Shown: positions 42,129 to 50,725 of the stretch, piece by piece
Numbering within the stretch: position 1 is the first letter of the stretch
Layout of the letters: each line of letters starts with the position of its first letter
Origin: Schauerella fraxinea
GTDB taxonomy: Bacteria; Pseudomonadota; Gammaproteobacteria; Burkholderiales; Burkholderiaceae_B
Reading direction: 5' to 3'
DNA: 64,000 bases
NCBI GenBank assembly: GCA_030849945.1
Contig: JAVDKK010000004.1
Location: forward strand, 372,001-436,000
Position numbers and translations under genes: made by a program
The notes under the pieces: generated by a model
Databases searched by the model: none
The model's input: only the letters and a program-made list of their open reading frames with translations
What the model was told of the DNA's origin: nothing

Positions 42129-44834
42129 ATGCCGCATAACACGTTCAAAACACTAAAAAACTTCAAAATCGGCAGCCAGTCCTGTCAGTACTACTCGCTG
42201 CCCGCGTTGGGTAAGGCGCTTGGGGTAGATGTGCAGCGATTGCCGATGTCCATCCGCATCGTGCTCGAATCGGTACTGCGCAACTGTGACGGCAAGAAGG
42301 TGACCGAGGAGCACGTGAAGCAACTGCTCAACTGGAAGCCGAACGCCAAGCGTAATGACGAGATTCCATTTGTCGTGGCCCGTGTGGTGCTGCAGGATTT
42401 CACCGGCGTGCCCCTCCTGGCCGATATCGCTGCCATGCGCGCCGTTGCTGAAACCATGGGCAAGAACCCGAAAGCGATCGAACCGCTCGTGCCCGTCGAC
42501 CTCGTGGTCGACCACTCGGTGATGATCGATTACTTCGGCACCAAGAACTCGCTCGACCTGAACATGAAGCTTGAGTTCCAGCGCAACAAGGAACGCTATC
42601 AGTTCATGAAGTGGGGCATGCAAGCCTTCGACACGTTCGGCGTGGTGCCCCCGGGCTTCGGCATCGTCCACCAGGTCAACCTCGAGTATCTGGCGCGCGG
42701 CGTCCACTTCGACAAGACCAACAAGGTCTATTACCCCGACAGCCTGGTCGGCACTGACAGCCACACCACGATGATCAACGGCATTGGCGTGGTCGGCTGG
42801 GGCGTGGGCGGCATCGAAGCCGAAGCCGGCATGCTGGGCCAGCCCGTGTATTTCCTTACCCCCGACGTGGTGGGCGTGGAACTGAAGGGCAAGTTGCGCG
42901 AAGGCGTGACCGCCACCGATCTGGTGCTCACCATTACCGAAATGCTGCGCCGCGAAAAAGTGGTCGGCAAGTTCGTCGAATTCTGTGGCGAGGGCACGGC
43001 CAGCTTGACCGTGACCGATCGGGCCACCATCGGCAACATGGCACCGGAATACGGCGCCACGATGGGCTTCTTCCCCGTCGATGAGCGCACCATCTCGTAC
43101 TTCGAAGGCACGGGCCGCACGAAAGACGAAATTGCTGCCTTCGAAGCGTATTTCAAGGCACAAAAGATGTTTGGCGTGCCCAAGGCCAAGGACGTCGACT
43201 ACACCACGTTGCTGAGCCTGGATCTGTCCAAGGTTGCGCCGTCGCTCGCCGGCCCGAAGCGCCCGCAAGACCGCATCGAGATCGGTAACGTCAAAACGCA
43301 ATTCACCGATCTGTTTTCCAAGCCGATCGCTGAAAACGGCTTCAATCAAGCACCGGAACGTCTGGGCCAGGTGTTCACGACCAACACCGGCACCAAAGTG
43401 CAAAACGGCGACATCCTGATTGCCGCTATCACGTCCTGCACCAACACGTCCAACCCGAGCGTCATGCTCGCGGCCGGCCTGTTGGCCAAGAAGGCGGTGG
43501 AAGCCGGCTTGAAGGTTCCCAAGCGCATCAAGACGTCGCTGGCGCCCGGCTCGCGCGTGGTCACGGAATACCTGACCAAAACGGGCCTGTTGCCGTACCT
43601 CGAAAAGCTGGGCTTCGACGTGGCGGCTTACGGCTGCACCACGTGTATCGGCAACGCCGGCGATCTCACGCCCGAACTGAACGAAGCCATCGCCGACAAC
43701 GACTTGATCTGCGCTGCAGTGCTCTCGGGCAACCGCAACTTCGAAGCGCGGATTCACCCGAACATCAAGGCCAACTTCCTGGCCTCACCTCCGTTGGTCG
43801 TGGCCTATGCCTTGGCCGGCACCGTGCTGCGCGATTTGATGACCGAACCTGTAGGTCGCGGTACCAAGGGCGACGTGTGGCTGGGCGACATCTGGCCGTC
43901 GTCGGATGAGATCGATGCTGTGCTCAAGTTTGCATTGGACCCCAAGGTGTTCAAGGCCAACTATGCGCAGGTCAAGAGCAACCCCGGCAAGCTGTGGGAA
44001 AAGATCAAGGGCGTGGACGGCGACGTCTACAACTGGCCCGACTCGACCTACATTGCCGAGCCGCCCTTCTTCAAGGACTTCGGCATGACGCCCGCCGCCA
44101 TGCCCGCTGTCACCGGTGCGCGCGCCTTGGGTATCTTTGGCGATTCGGTCACCACCGACCACATCTCGCCGGCTGGCTCGATCAAGGAATCGTCACCTGC
44201 CGGCAAGTGGCTGAAAGAAAACGGCGTGCTCAAAGCCGACTTCAACAGCTACGGTTCGCGCCGCGGTAATCACGAAATCATGATGCGCGGCACGTTCGCC
44301 AACGTGCGGATCAAGAACCTGATGATCCCGGCCGCTGCCGACGGCACCCGCTTCGAAGGCGGCGATACCCTGTTCCAGCCCTCGGGCGAACAGATGTCGA
44401 TTTACGATGCCGCCATGAAGTATGTGAGCGAGAACACGCAAACCGTGATCTTCGGCGGCGAAGAATACGGTACCGGGTCGTCGCGTGACTGGGCTGCCAA
44501 GGGCACGCAGTTGTTGGGCGTGAAGGCCGTGATCACGCGCAGCTTCGAGCGCATTCACCGCAGCAACCTGGTGGGCATGGGTGTGTTGCCGCTGCAGTTC
44601 ATCGGTGACGACAGTTGGCAATCGCTGGGCATTACCGGCCGTGAAACGTACGACATCACGGGTCTGGAAAACGGCATTCGTCCGCAGCAGGACGTGACGT
44701 TGACGATCCATCGCGAAGACGGCACCAAGCAAGACGTGAAAGTGCTGTTGCGTATCGATACGCCGATTGAAGTGGATTACTACTTGAACGGCGGCATCCT
44801 GCCCTTCGTGCTGCGTCAATTGCTGGCCGCCTGA
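42129..44834 (+). CDS. acnA: Aconitate hydratase A
   Basis: The second aconitase, 901 residues, of the AcnA/IRP1 type with core domains first and swivel domain last, unlike AcnB. [4Fe-4S] ligands are Cys437 (AITSCTNTSNP) and Cys503/Cys506 (GCTTCIGNAG). Substrate-site segments are GTDSHTTMINGIGVVGWGVG and the C-terminal GGEEYGTGSSRDWAAKG. It is clearly AcnA, not AcnD, because the acnD partner prpF is absent and the sequence lacks nothing expected of AcnA. I chose ATG 42129 (MPHNTFKTLKNF), with CGGAG 6 nt upstream. In E. coli AcnA is the oxidative-stress-stable enzyme; regulation here looks linked to acnB through a shared operator. Confidence 0.95.
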   Translation: MPHNTFKTLKNFKIGSQSCQYYSLPALGKALGVDVQRLPMSIRIVLESVLRNCDGKKVTEEHVKQLLNWKPNAKRNDEIPFVVARVVLQDFTGVPLLADIAAMRAVAETMGKNPKAIEPLVPVDLVVDHSVMIDYFGTKNSLDLNMKLEFQRNKERYQFMKWGMQAFDTFGVVPPGFGIVHQVNLEYLARGVHFDKTNKVYYPDSLVGTDSHTTMINGIGVVGWGVGGIEAEAGMLGQPVYFLTPDVVGVELKGKLREGVTATDLVLTITEMLRREKVVGKFVEFCGEGTASLTVTDRATIGNMAPEYGATMGFFPVDERTISYFEGTGRTKDEIAAFEAYFKAQKMFGVPKAKDVDYTTLLSLDLSKVAPSLAGPKRPQDRIEIGNVKTQFTDLFSKPIAENGFNQAPERLGQVFTTNTGTKVQNGDILIAAITSCTNTSNPSVMLAAGLLAKKAVEAGLKVPKRIKTSLAPGSRVVTEYLTKTGLLPYLEKLGFDVAAYGCTTCIGNAGDLTPELNEAIADNDLICAAVLSGNRNFEARIHPNIKANFLASPPLVVAYALAGTVLRDLMTEPVGRGTKGDVWLGDIWPSSDEIDAVLKFALDPKVFKANYAQVKSNPGKLWEKIKGVDGDVYNWPDSTYIAEPPFFKDFGMTPAAMPAVTGARALGIFGDSVTTDHISPAGSIKESSPAGKWLKENGVLKADFNSYGSRRGNHEIMMRGTFANVRIKNLMIPAAADGTRFEGGDTLFQPSGEQMSIYDAAMKYVSENTQTVIFGGEEYGTGSSRDWAAKGTQLLGVKAVITRSFERIHRSNLVGMGVLPLQFIGDDSWQSLGITGRETYDITGLENGIRPQQDVTLTIHREDGTKQDVKVLLRIDTPIEVDYYLNGGILPFVLRQLLAA

Positions 44835-44854
44835 TCGCGCCATTCGCACCACCC

Positions 44855-44883
44855 AAAAACGCCCGGTTCGCCGGGCGTTTTTT
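44855..44883 (+). terminator. Terminator after acnA
   Basis: A stem AAACGCCCGG / CCGGGCGTTT closed by a TTCG tetraloop, with A-run before and T-run after. Confidence 0.95.
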
Positions 44884-45024
44884 CGTGCAGCCCCATAGTA
44901 GTGGCAGGCGGCGACGCCTTTAAACGGAAGGCATTGGGCCATCGCTGTGTATCGACCTATCTCGCGGCGCGGTCAGCGGTTAAACTAACCCGTTCCGCTC
45001 CAACGACAGGATTGCCCTTCCGTC

Positions 45025-46227
45025 ATGCCCCGTGCCCGCCGTTCTGCATCGCCCCGTCTGACCCGCGACGCCCAGCGTCTCATCGCGCTTGCCGACGGCC
45101 TCGATCGTTCCGGCAGCCGTGTCGAAGACCAGTTCTGGGAGTCGCAATTTGCGCTGGCGATCCCCAAGTTGCTGAAGGCCGGCAACGATGCGCCGCTCGA
45201 AGCCGCGCTCGAGCACCTCGCGCAAAATCAGCCGGGCGCCTACGAGGTGTTGATCGAACAGGCCGAAACGCTGTCCGAATCCACCATCGTCGAGAAAAAC
45301 GGCGTGCGCTATGACGTCTTGCTGGTGGTCGCCCCGATCGTCGCCTGGACGCGCTACACCATTCCCACCGGCCCGCTGCCGGCCGCCGCGCGCGAAGCCA
45401 TCGTGGCTCAGTTGCACGGCCATATTCTGGCCGCCGACGTACGCGTGGCGTTGATGCCGCATCTGGTGTGCATCGATCAGATGCCGCGTACGTTCTCGGA
45501 AACCTGGGCCTGGCTGCAACGCCTGGGTACTCAAGCCCTCGGCGCAGAAACGGCCAAACCGGCGCTCAATGACGACGGCGAGATCGCAAATATGCTGGCC
45601 GATACCCGTTACGTGGTCGCCGCCGCCGCCGTACCGGCGGGTTCGCCGATGTTCCAATGGCAAAACGCGCAGGCCGAAGATGGCGCCACGCGCGACAGTT
45701 GCCTGGCGGCCTGGATCGCGCAGGCTCAGCCCACGATTGCAGCGCTCTTGCCCGGTTGCGGCATTGAGTGCCTGCTGCCCGACGCCTATTACGTCAGCAA
45801 TCGCGAAGCGGATCGCCGGGTGCGCCCGCTGTCGCTACGCGCTGCCGTTACGTGGCTCGAAGGGGCAGTCGACCTCGAGCCTGCCGGATTGCGTGCCGTG
45901 ATCGCCGGTTGCGGCGAAACGCGTGCCGATGAGTATCGGATCAGCTTCACGGCACGTCAGAGCAACGACGTGTTCTATGGTTGCGTCTGGCCGCTTTACG
46001 GCCGTGAAGATGACGCCATCATCCCCGAGGGCCAGCCCGATACCGTGGACGAGATCGTCGCTCAGTTGAAAGAGCTCGGTGTGACCGAAGTGCGCCGTAT
46101 TCCGGGAGTCTTGCCCGCCGAGTATTGCGAAGATTGCGGCGCGCCGTTCTTCCCCAATCCGCTGGGCGAAATGGTGCACGCCGAATTGCCCGACGACGCC
46201 GACGCCACGCCGGCGCATTTTCACTGA
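45025..46227 (+). CDS. DUF2863-family protein
   Basis: A 400-residue protein that I recognise as the DUF2863 family of betaproteobacteria, of unknown function. Seen: basic N terminus (MPRARRSASPRLTRDAQRLI), RVEDQFWESQFALAIPKLLK, the segment YDVLLVVAPIVAWTRYTIPT, and a Cys pair YCEDCGAPFFPNPLGEMVHA near the C terminus that could bind zinc. No signal peptide or membrane helix. The start is ATG 45025. It ends 3 nt before earP, so it is probably co-transcribed with earP and perhaps efp; this neighbourhood is common in Burkholderiales and hints at a translation-related role, which is inference. Confidence 0.85.
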   Translation: MPRARRSASPRLTRDAQRLIALADGLDRSGSRVEDQFWESQFALAIPKLLKAGNDAPLEAALEHLAQNQPGAYEVLIEQAETLSESTIVEKNGVRYDVLLVVAPIVAWTRYTIPTGPLPAAAREAIVAQLHGHILAADVRVALMPHLVCIDQMPRTFSETWAWLQRLGTQALGAETAKPALNDDGEIANMLADTRYVVAAAAVPAGSPMFQWQNAQAEDGATRDSCLAAWIAQAQPTIAALLPGCGIECLLPDAYYVSNREADRRVRPLSLRAAVTWLEGAVDLEPAGLRAVIAGCGETRADEYRISFTARQSNDVFYGCVWPLYGREDDAIIPEGQPDTVDEIVAQLKELGVTEVRRIPGVLPAEYCEDCGAPFFPNPLGEMVHAELPDDADATPAHFH

Positions 46228-46230
46228 GTC

Positions 46231-47637
46231 GTGCCCGCCGCGCCCGCGATCAGCGCCGACATTTTTTGCCGGGTCGTCGATAACTTCGGCGACATCGGCG
46301 TGTGCTGGCGGCTCGCACGTGGCTTGACCGCCGAACACGGCTGGCACGTGCGCCTTTGGGTCGACGACCTGCACAGCTTTGCACGGCTCGCGCCCACACT
46401 CGACGTCCACGCCGACCGGCAGATGTTGGGTGCAATCGACGTGGTGGCGTGGCGCGAAGCGGCGCTTTCTGCCACGTCCAACGCACAAGACGCGTCCAGG
46501 TCGTCAGCGCCATTGAAGACGACGGGTGCGAACGCGCTTGCCGAACCGCTGACGCCGCGGGATGTGGTGATCGAGGCCTTTGCCTGCGATCCGCCCACCT
46601 GGTTTGTGACGGCCATGCATGCCATGAGCGCGCCCCCAGTGTGGATCAACCTCGAATACCTGAGCGCCGAAGACTGGATCGAAGGCTGCCACGGCTTGCA
46701 CTCGCGTCGTCCGGACGGCCTGGAAAAGGTTTTCTGCTTTCCCGGATTTACCGCCAAGACCGGCGGCCTGCTGCGCGAGCGCGACCTGCTGCTCGCACGC
46801 GACCGGTTTCAAGCCGATGCCCAGGCGCAAGATGCGTTGCTGGCGACCTGCGGCGTGCCGGCCGATACGCGCGCACACATCGCGGCGGATGGCGCCAGCG
46901 TGGTGACGCTGTTTTGCTATCCCGATGCGCCGTTGCATGCCCTTTTCAGCGCCTTGGCCCAGCGCGACCGCCCTACCGTCCTGATCGCGCCGCACGGCGT
47001 GGCCCCGCAGACCGAATCGGCGCTCGCCCACCTGCCACCTGCCCAGCGCGCGCGGCTGGTGCTCTGCCGCATCCCGTTCGTGCCGCACGACACCTTCGAC
47101 CGCCTATTGTGGCTGGCGGATCTGAACGTCGTGCGGGGCGAAGATTCACTGGTACGCGCGCTGTGGGCAGGTCGCCCCCTTCTGTGGCACATCTACCCGC
47201 AGGACGATGCCGCGCATGAGGTCAAGCTGGACGCCTTCCTGGCACGCACAGGGTGGCCCGACGCCGCCAAAGTCGCCAATCGCGCCTTCAACAAAGCCCT
47301 GCCTGGCGACGGCGCGTCTGCCGAAGGAAATCCTACCGAAGGGACGACTGCCGATACTGCCAACGGTGCAGACACTGCCAACGGTGCCGCCACTGCCAAT
47401 CCGCCCACCCACACCGCATCGACTGAAACACACGCCCTACACGCCACAGATGCCACAGATGCCGCAGATGCCGCAGATGCTGAAGATATCGCGGATGCCG
47501 CCGACTTTGCACTGTTGCACAATGGCCCCGCATTCCACGCTTGGCAAACTGCGGCCCGGCGCTACGCCGACAACGTGGCCGCCCATCGCGATTTGGCCAC
47601 CACGATGGCCGACTATGGCGTGCGCGCGACGGATTGA
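46231..47637 (+). CDS. earP: EF-P arginine rhamnosyltransferase EarP with a repeat insertion
   Basis: Transfers rhamnose from dTDP-rhamnose to Arg32 of EF-P, activating it for polyproline translation. 468 residues against the usual ~380. The N-terminal FCRVVDNFGDIGVCWRLAR gives the catalytic Asp pair (Asp17 and Asp21 here; Asp13/Asp17 in Pseudomonas numbering), and VRGEDSLVRALWAGRPLLWH carries the conserved Glu of the nucleotide-sugar site. The extra length is mainly a low-complexity insert at about residues 360-425, encoded by 18-bp and 9-bp tandem repeats, between ANRAFNKALPG and DFALLHNGPAFHAW. The start is GTG 46231, 3 nt after the DUF2863 stop. It precedes efp. Confidence 0.93.
   Translation: MPAAPAISADIFCRVVDNFGDIGVCWRLARGLTAEHGWHVRLWVDDLHSFARLAPTLDVHADRQMLGAIDVVAWREAALSATSNAQDASRSSAPLKTTGANALAEPLTPRDVVIEAFACDPPTWFVTAMHAMSAPPVWINLEYLSAEDWIEGCHGLHSRRPDGLEKVFCFPGFTAKTGGLLRERDLLLARDRFQADAQAQDALLATCGVPADTRAHIAADGASVVTLFCYPDAPLHALFSALAQRDRPTVLIAPHGVAPQTESALAHLPPAQRARLVLCRIPFVPHDTFDRLLWLADLNVVRGEDSLVRALWAGRPLLWHIYPQDDAAHEVKLDAFLARTGWPDAAKVANRAFNKALPGDGASAEGNPTEGTTADTANGADTANGAATANPPTHTASTETHALHATDATDAADAADAEDIADAADFALLHNGPAFHAWQTAARRYADNVAAHRDLATTMADYGVRATD
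47350..47505 (+). repeat. Tandem repeats inside earP
   Basis: Two arrays in frame. An 18-bp unit (GCCGATACTGCCAACGGT-type) occurs twice plus a partial third at 47350-47400. A 9-bp unit (GCCACAGAT / GCCGCAGAT) occurs seven times at 47443-47505, the last three degenerate. They encode (TANGAD)-type and (DAA)/(DAT)-type peptide repeats. Confidence 0.92.
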
Positions 47638-47645
47638 CCGCCAAT

Positions 47646-47694
47646 AAAGACACAACTGACAGGAAACGCTAGAATATTGGGTTGTCTTTTTTAG
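47646..47694 (+). terminator. Possible weak terminator/attenuator between earP and efp
   Basis: AAAGAC..AAC pairs with GTTGTCTTT around a 25-nt loop with a 2-nt bulge, followed by T residues. AT-rich and imperfect, so only a candidate. Confidence 0.3.
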
Positions 47695-47745
47695 TGCTCG
47701 CCCGGCAAAGACTCTGGCGGAGCATTCCCCAACGGAGTTTTAGTA

Positions 47746-48303
47746 ATGAAAACCGCTCAAGAATTGCGAGTCGGCAATGTGGTCATGGTTGGCCAAGACC
47801 CCCTCGTCGTTCAAAAGACCGAATACAACAAGTCCGGCCGCAACGCCGCCGTCTGCAAACTGAAGTTCAAGAACCTGCTCACCGGTTCGGCCAGCGAGTC
47901 GGTTTACAAAGCCGACGAAAAATTCGCCGTCGTGAACCTCGATCGCAAGGAAGTGACGTATTCCTACTTCGCCGATCCGATGTATGTATTCATGGACGAA
48001 GAGTACAACCAGTACGAGATCGAAGCCGACAGCATGGGCGATTCGATCAACTACCTGGAAGACGCGATGCCCGCCGAAGTGACCTTCTACGAAGGCCGCG
48101 CCATCTCGGTCGATTTGCCCACGACGATCGTGCGCGAAATCGTATACACCGAGCCGGCCGTCCGCGGCGACACGTCGGGCAAGGTGCTCAAGCCTGCCAA
48201 GCTCTCCACGGGCTACGACATCAGCGTGCCGCTCTTCTGCGCCATCGGCGACAAGATCGAAATCGACACTCGCACCAATGAATACCGCAGCCGCGTGATG
48301 TAA
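47746..48303 (+). CDS. efp: Translation elongation factor P
   Basis: Relieves ribosome stalling at polyproline motifs. A 185-residue three-domain OB-fold protein: KOW-like N domain, then central and C-terminal OB domains. Residue 32 at the tip of the first domain is Arg (NKSGRNAAV), the position rhamnosylated by EarP, which is encoded just upstream; this identifies the EarP-type rather than the EpmA/lysine-type modification. C-terminal signature ISVPLFCAIGDKIEIDTRTN. ATG 47746 has CGGAG with 8-nt spacing. A strong branched terminator follows. Confidence 0.98.
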   Translation: MKTAQELRVGNVVMVGQDPLVVQKTEYNKSGRNAAVCKLKFKNLLTGSASESVYKADEKFAVVNLDRKEVTYSYFADPMYVFMDEEYNQYEIEADSMGDSINYLEDAMPAEVTFYEGRAISVDLPTTIVREIVYTEPAVRGDTSGKVLKPAKLSTGYDISVPLFCAIGDKIEIDTRTNEYRSRVM

Positions 48304-48321
48304 ATCACCAATCTGCGCTAT

Positions 48322-48383
48322 AAAAAAGCCCCCGCGCTGAACCGCCCCACGCTTTGGGATCGGTTCATTGCCGGGGGCTTTTT
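48322..48383 (+). terminator. Branched terminator between efp and the response regulator gene
   Basis: Outer stem AAGCCCCCG / CGGGGGCTT with inner GAACCG/CGGTTC stem, flanked by A-run and T-run. It ends only 13 nt before the response regulator start codon, leaving no room for a promoter between. Confidence 0.93.
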
Positions 48384-48395
48384 CTATGCGAAGCC

Positions 48396-49145
48396 ATGTC
48401 CGCTCACCCCTCTATTCTCGTCGTCGACGATCACCGCAAAGTGCGGGAGCCGCTCGCGCTCTATTTGCGCCGCCACGACTTCAGCGTCATGACGGCGGGC
48501 GATGCCGCGCAGATGTGGTCGATGCTGGCGCACACCACGTTCGACGCGATCGTGCTGGATGTGGGCTTGCCGGATGGCAATGGCTTCGATCTCTGCCAAA
48601 CCCTGCATCGCCGCATGAACGTGCCCGTGATCTTGCTGACCGCACTGGGCGAACCGGCCGACCGGGTCCGGGGGCTGGACTTGGGCGCGGACGACTATGT
48701 GGTCAAGCCCTTCGAGCCGCGCGAACTGGTGGCGCGCATTCACAGTGTGCTGCGCCGCCGCGGGGTGCAGCAGGACAGGCAGGTAGACGTCACGCCGGCC
48801 GCCGTGCCGCCTGCAGCCGATGTGCGATACGTCTTTGCAGGCTGGGCCTATGATGCCGGCGCCAATGTGCTGAGCCGCCCGGATGGATCGCGGGTCAAAC
48901 TCAGCACGGCGGAAGGTCGTCTCTTGCATGTTTTTCTCATGCATCCGCACATCGTGCTGGCGCGCGATCGCCTGATCGATCTGGTCACGCGCCCGGGCGC
49001 CGAAGTGTATGACCGCTCGATCGATCGCCAGGTCAGCCGTTTGCGCCTGAAACTGACCGATCCCACGCGTGACACCGACCTCCTGCGCACCGTGTGGGGC
49101 GATGGCTACGTGCTCAGTGCAGACGTCACATGCGCGGGTTCTTGA
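48396..49145 (+). CDS. OmpR-family two-component response regulator
   Basis: A 249-residue regulator. The receiver domain has the acidic pair DD at 11-12, phospho-acceptor Asp55 (AIVLDVGLPDG), the Thr and Lys of VILLTALGEPA and DYVVKPFEPRE. The C-terminal winged helix is of OmpR/PhoB type (LSTAEGRLLHVFLMHPHIVL, DRSIDRQVSRLRLKLTDPTR, LRTVWGDGYVLSAD). ATG 48396 is 13 nt downstream of a strong terminator, with only GAAG as Shine-Dalgarno. It overlaps the histidine kinase gene by 16 nt. Targets unknown; the nearest candidate is the convergent TonB receptor. Confidence 0.9.
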   Translation: MSAHPSILVVDDHRKVREPLALYLRRHDFSVMTAGDAAQMWSMLAHTTFDAIVLDVGLPDGNGFDLCQTLHRRMNVPVILLTALGEPADRVRGLDLGADDYVVKPFEPRELVARIHSVLRRRGVQQDRQVDVTPAAVPPAADVRYVFAGWAYDAGANVLSRPDGSRVKLSTAEGRLLHVFLMHPHIVLARDRLIDLVTRPGAEVYDRSIDRQVSRLRLKLTDPTRDTDLLRTVWGDGYVLSADVTCAGS

Positions 49146-50725
49146 GACGCGTACGTCCCGAGCGCATGGCCACCCAACTTGGGTTGCTGTTCGTGATCGC
49201 GCTGCTCACCTCCAGTGTCATCGCGGCGGTATGGCTGCAGAACGTCGGCGCGCTGATCCACCCACTCTCGCGCTCGCACGTGCTGTCGGTGCTGGCGACC
49301 GCCGTCGAAACCACGCGGCGCATGCCGCCCGAAGCGGCCGCCGCGTTTCTGGCCGACGTTTCGGACGCGGCGACCAGCTTGTGGGTGGCCGATACGGCGG
49401 ACGTGCCGGCATTCGAGATGCGGCCCGAAGAGCGGGCAGCCGCCCGAGATCTGCTGGCCCGTGCGGGATTGCGCGACGGCACGCCGATTTTCATGCAGCT
49501 CGAACGCGTCACAGGCGATCATGCGCGCGCGTTTTTCTTGTCGCCGGCGGGTTGGGCACCGTTGCGGCTGCGCACGAGCATTCAGTTGCCCAGCGGCGAC
49601 TGGCTCAATGCGATCCAGCACCCCTCGGGTGGCTACGAATGGCAGCGCATTCTGGCGTACTCGCTGCCCGTGAGCACGTTGCCGGTGCTGCTCGTGGTGC
49701 TGTTCTCGATCTATCGTGTGGTGCGCCCAATCAAGCGCCTGGCGCAGCACGCCGAGCGGTTCAGCCGAGGTGAAGACGTGCCGCCGCTTGCGGTGACGGG
49801 GCCACTGGAGGCACGCGAACTCACCGCGTCGTTCAATACGATGCAGCAGCGTATCGCTCGCCACATGCACACCCGCACGCGCATGCTCGCGGCAATCAGT
49901 CATGACCTCAATACGCCGATCACGGCGCTGCGTCTGCAAGTCGAACTGATGACGCCCTCGGACGCGCGCGACGACATGCTCGAAAGCCTGAATGAGCTGC
50001 GCTACATGGTGAACGAAACACTGGCGTTCGTGCGCGGCGATGCGGTGGTCGAAGCCACGTCGATGGTGTCGTTGAACGCGCTGGTCGACGACTTGCTTCG
50101 CCGCTACACCCTGATGGGCAAACCGGTACGGTGGGCGCACGCAGAATCCGTTCAGTGCCTGTGCCGACCGGTGGCGCTCAAGCGGGCGCTCACCAACCTC
50201 ATCGACAATGCCCTGCATTACGGCGGCGACGCAAGCGTTTCGTTAATGCTCGAGGCCTCTCAAGCGATCGTGCTGGAAGTGCTCGATCATGGCCCCGGCA
50301 TTGCGCCGGAGATGCTAGAACAGGTGTTCGAACCCTTCGTTCAAGGCCGCGGGCAAAACGATCGTGCGCAGCGGAGTGCTGGTCTCGGCAGCGGCGCAAC
50401 GAGAGGCGTTGAATCTGACGACGATGCACCCAGGGGCATCGCACCAAGTGGTGTTGTGCCAATCACTGTTGCACCACACGGAGTTGCTGCAAGCAGTGTT
50501 GCACCAAGCGGTGTTGCACCAATCACTGGCGCACCAAGCGGTGTTGCACCTGGCGGTCTTGAACCAAGCGCCGTCGCTCCGCACAACACGCCGGGCCTTG
50601 GATTGGGCCTGGCGATCGCGCGATCGAATATTCACGCGCACGGTGGCGAACTGACGTTGGAGAACCGTCCGCCCGCCGGGCTGTGCGCCGTGATTCGATT
50701 GCCGCCAGGCGGCATCAGAACGTGA
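49130..50725 (+). CDS. Sensor histidine kinase with pentapeptide repeat in the ATP lid
   Basis: A 531-residue EnvZ-like inner-membrane kinase. First membrane helix LLFVIALLTSSVIAAVWLQN, periplasmic sensor to about residue 180, second helix (LPVSTLPVLLVVLFSIYRVV), HAMP, then the H box AAISHDLNTPITALRLQ with His258. The catalytic domain has N box LTNLIDNALHYGG, G1 LDHGPGIAPE, F box EQVFEPFVQG and G2 GLGLGLAIARSN. Between F and G2 boxes there are ten 5-residue repeats (GVAPS type) at about 436-485, far longer than a normal lid. Start ATG 49130 overlaps the regulator gene by 16 nt. Converges with the TonB receptor (11-nt overlap of ends). Confidence 0.9.
   Translation: MRGFLRRVRPERMATQLGLLFVIALLTSSVIAAVWLQNVGALIHPLSRSHVLSVLATAVETTRRMPPEAAAAFLADVSDAATSLWVADTADVPAFEMRPEERAAARDLLARAGLRDGTPIFMQLERVTGDHARAFFLSPAGWAPLRLRTSIQLPSGDWLNAIQHPSGGYEWQRILAYSLPVSTLPVLLVVLFSIYRVVRPIKRLAQHAERFSRGEDVPPLAVTGPLEARELTASFNTMQQRIARHMHTRTRMLAAISHDLNTPITALRLQVELMTPSDARDDMLESLNELRYMVNETLAFVRGDAVVEATSMVSLNALVDDLLRRYTLMGKPVRWAHAESVQCLCRPVALKRALTNLIDNALHYGGDASVSLMLEASQAIVLEVLDHGPGIAPEMLEQVFEPFVQGRGQNDRAQRSAGLGSGATRGVESDDDAPRGIAPSGVVPITVAPHGVAASSVAPSGVAPITGAPSGVAPGGLEPSAVAPHNTPGLGLGLAIARSNIHAHGGELTLENRPPAGLCAVIRLPPGGIRT
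50435..50584 (+). repeat. 15-bp tandem repeat, ten in-frame units in the histidine kinase gene
   Basis: Ten consecutive 15-bp units of the form GGTGTTGCACCAAGC encode GIAPS, GVVPI, TVAPH, GVAAS, SVAPS, GVAPI, TGAPS, GVAPG, GLEPS and AVAPH. Copies differ at several positions, so the array is not very recent. Confidence 0.93.
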
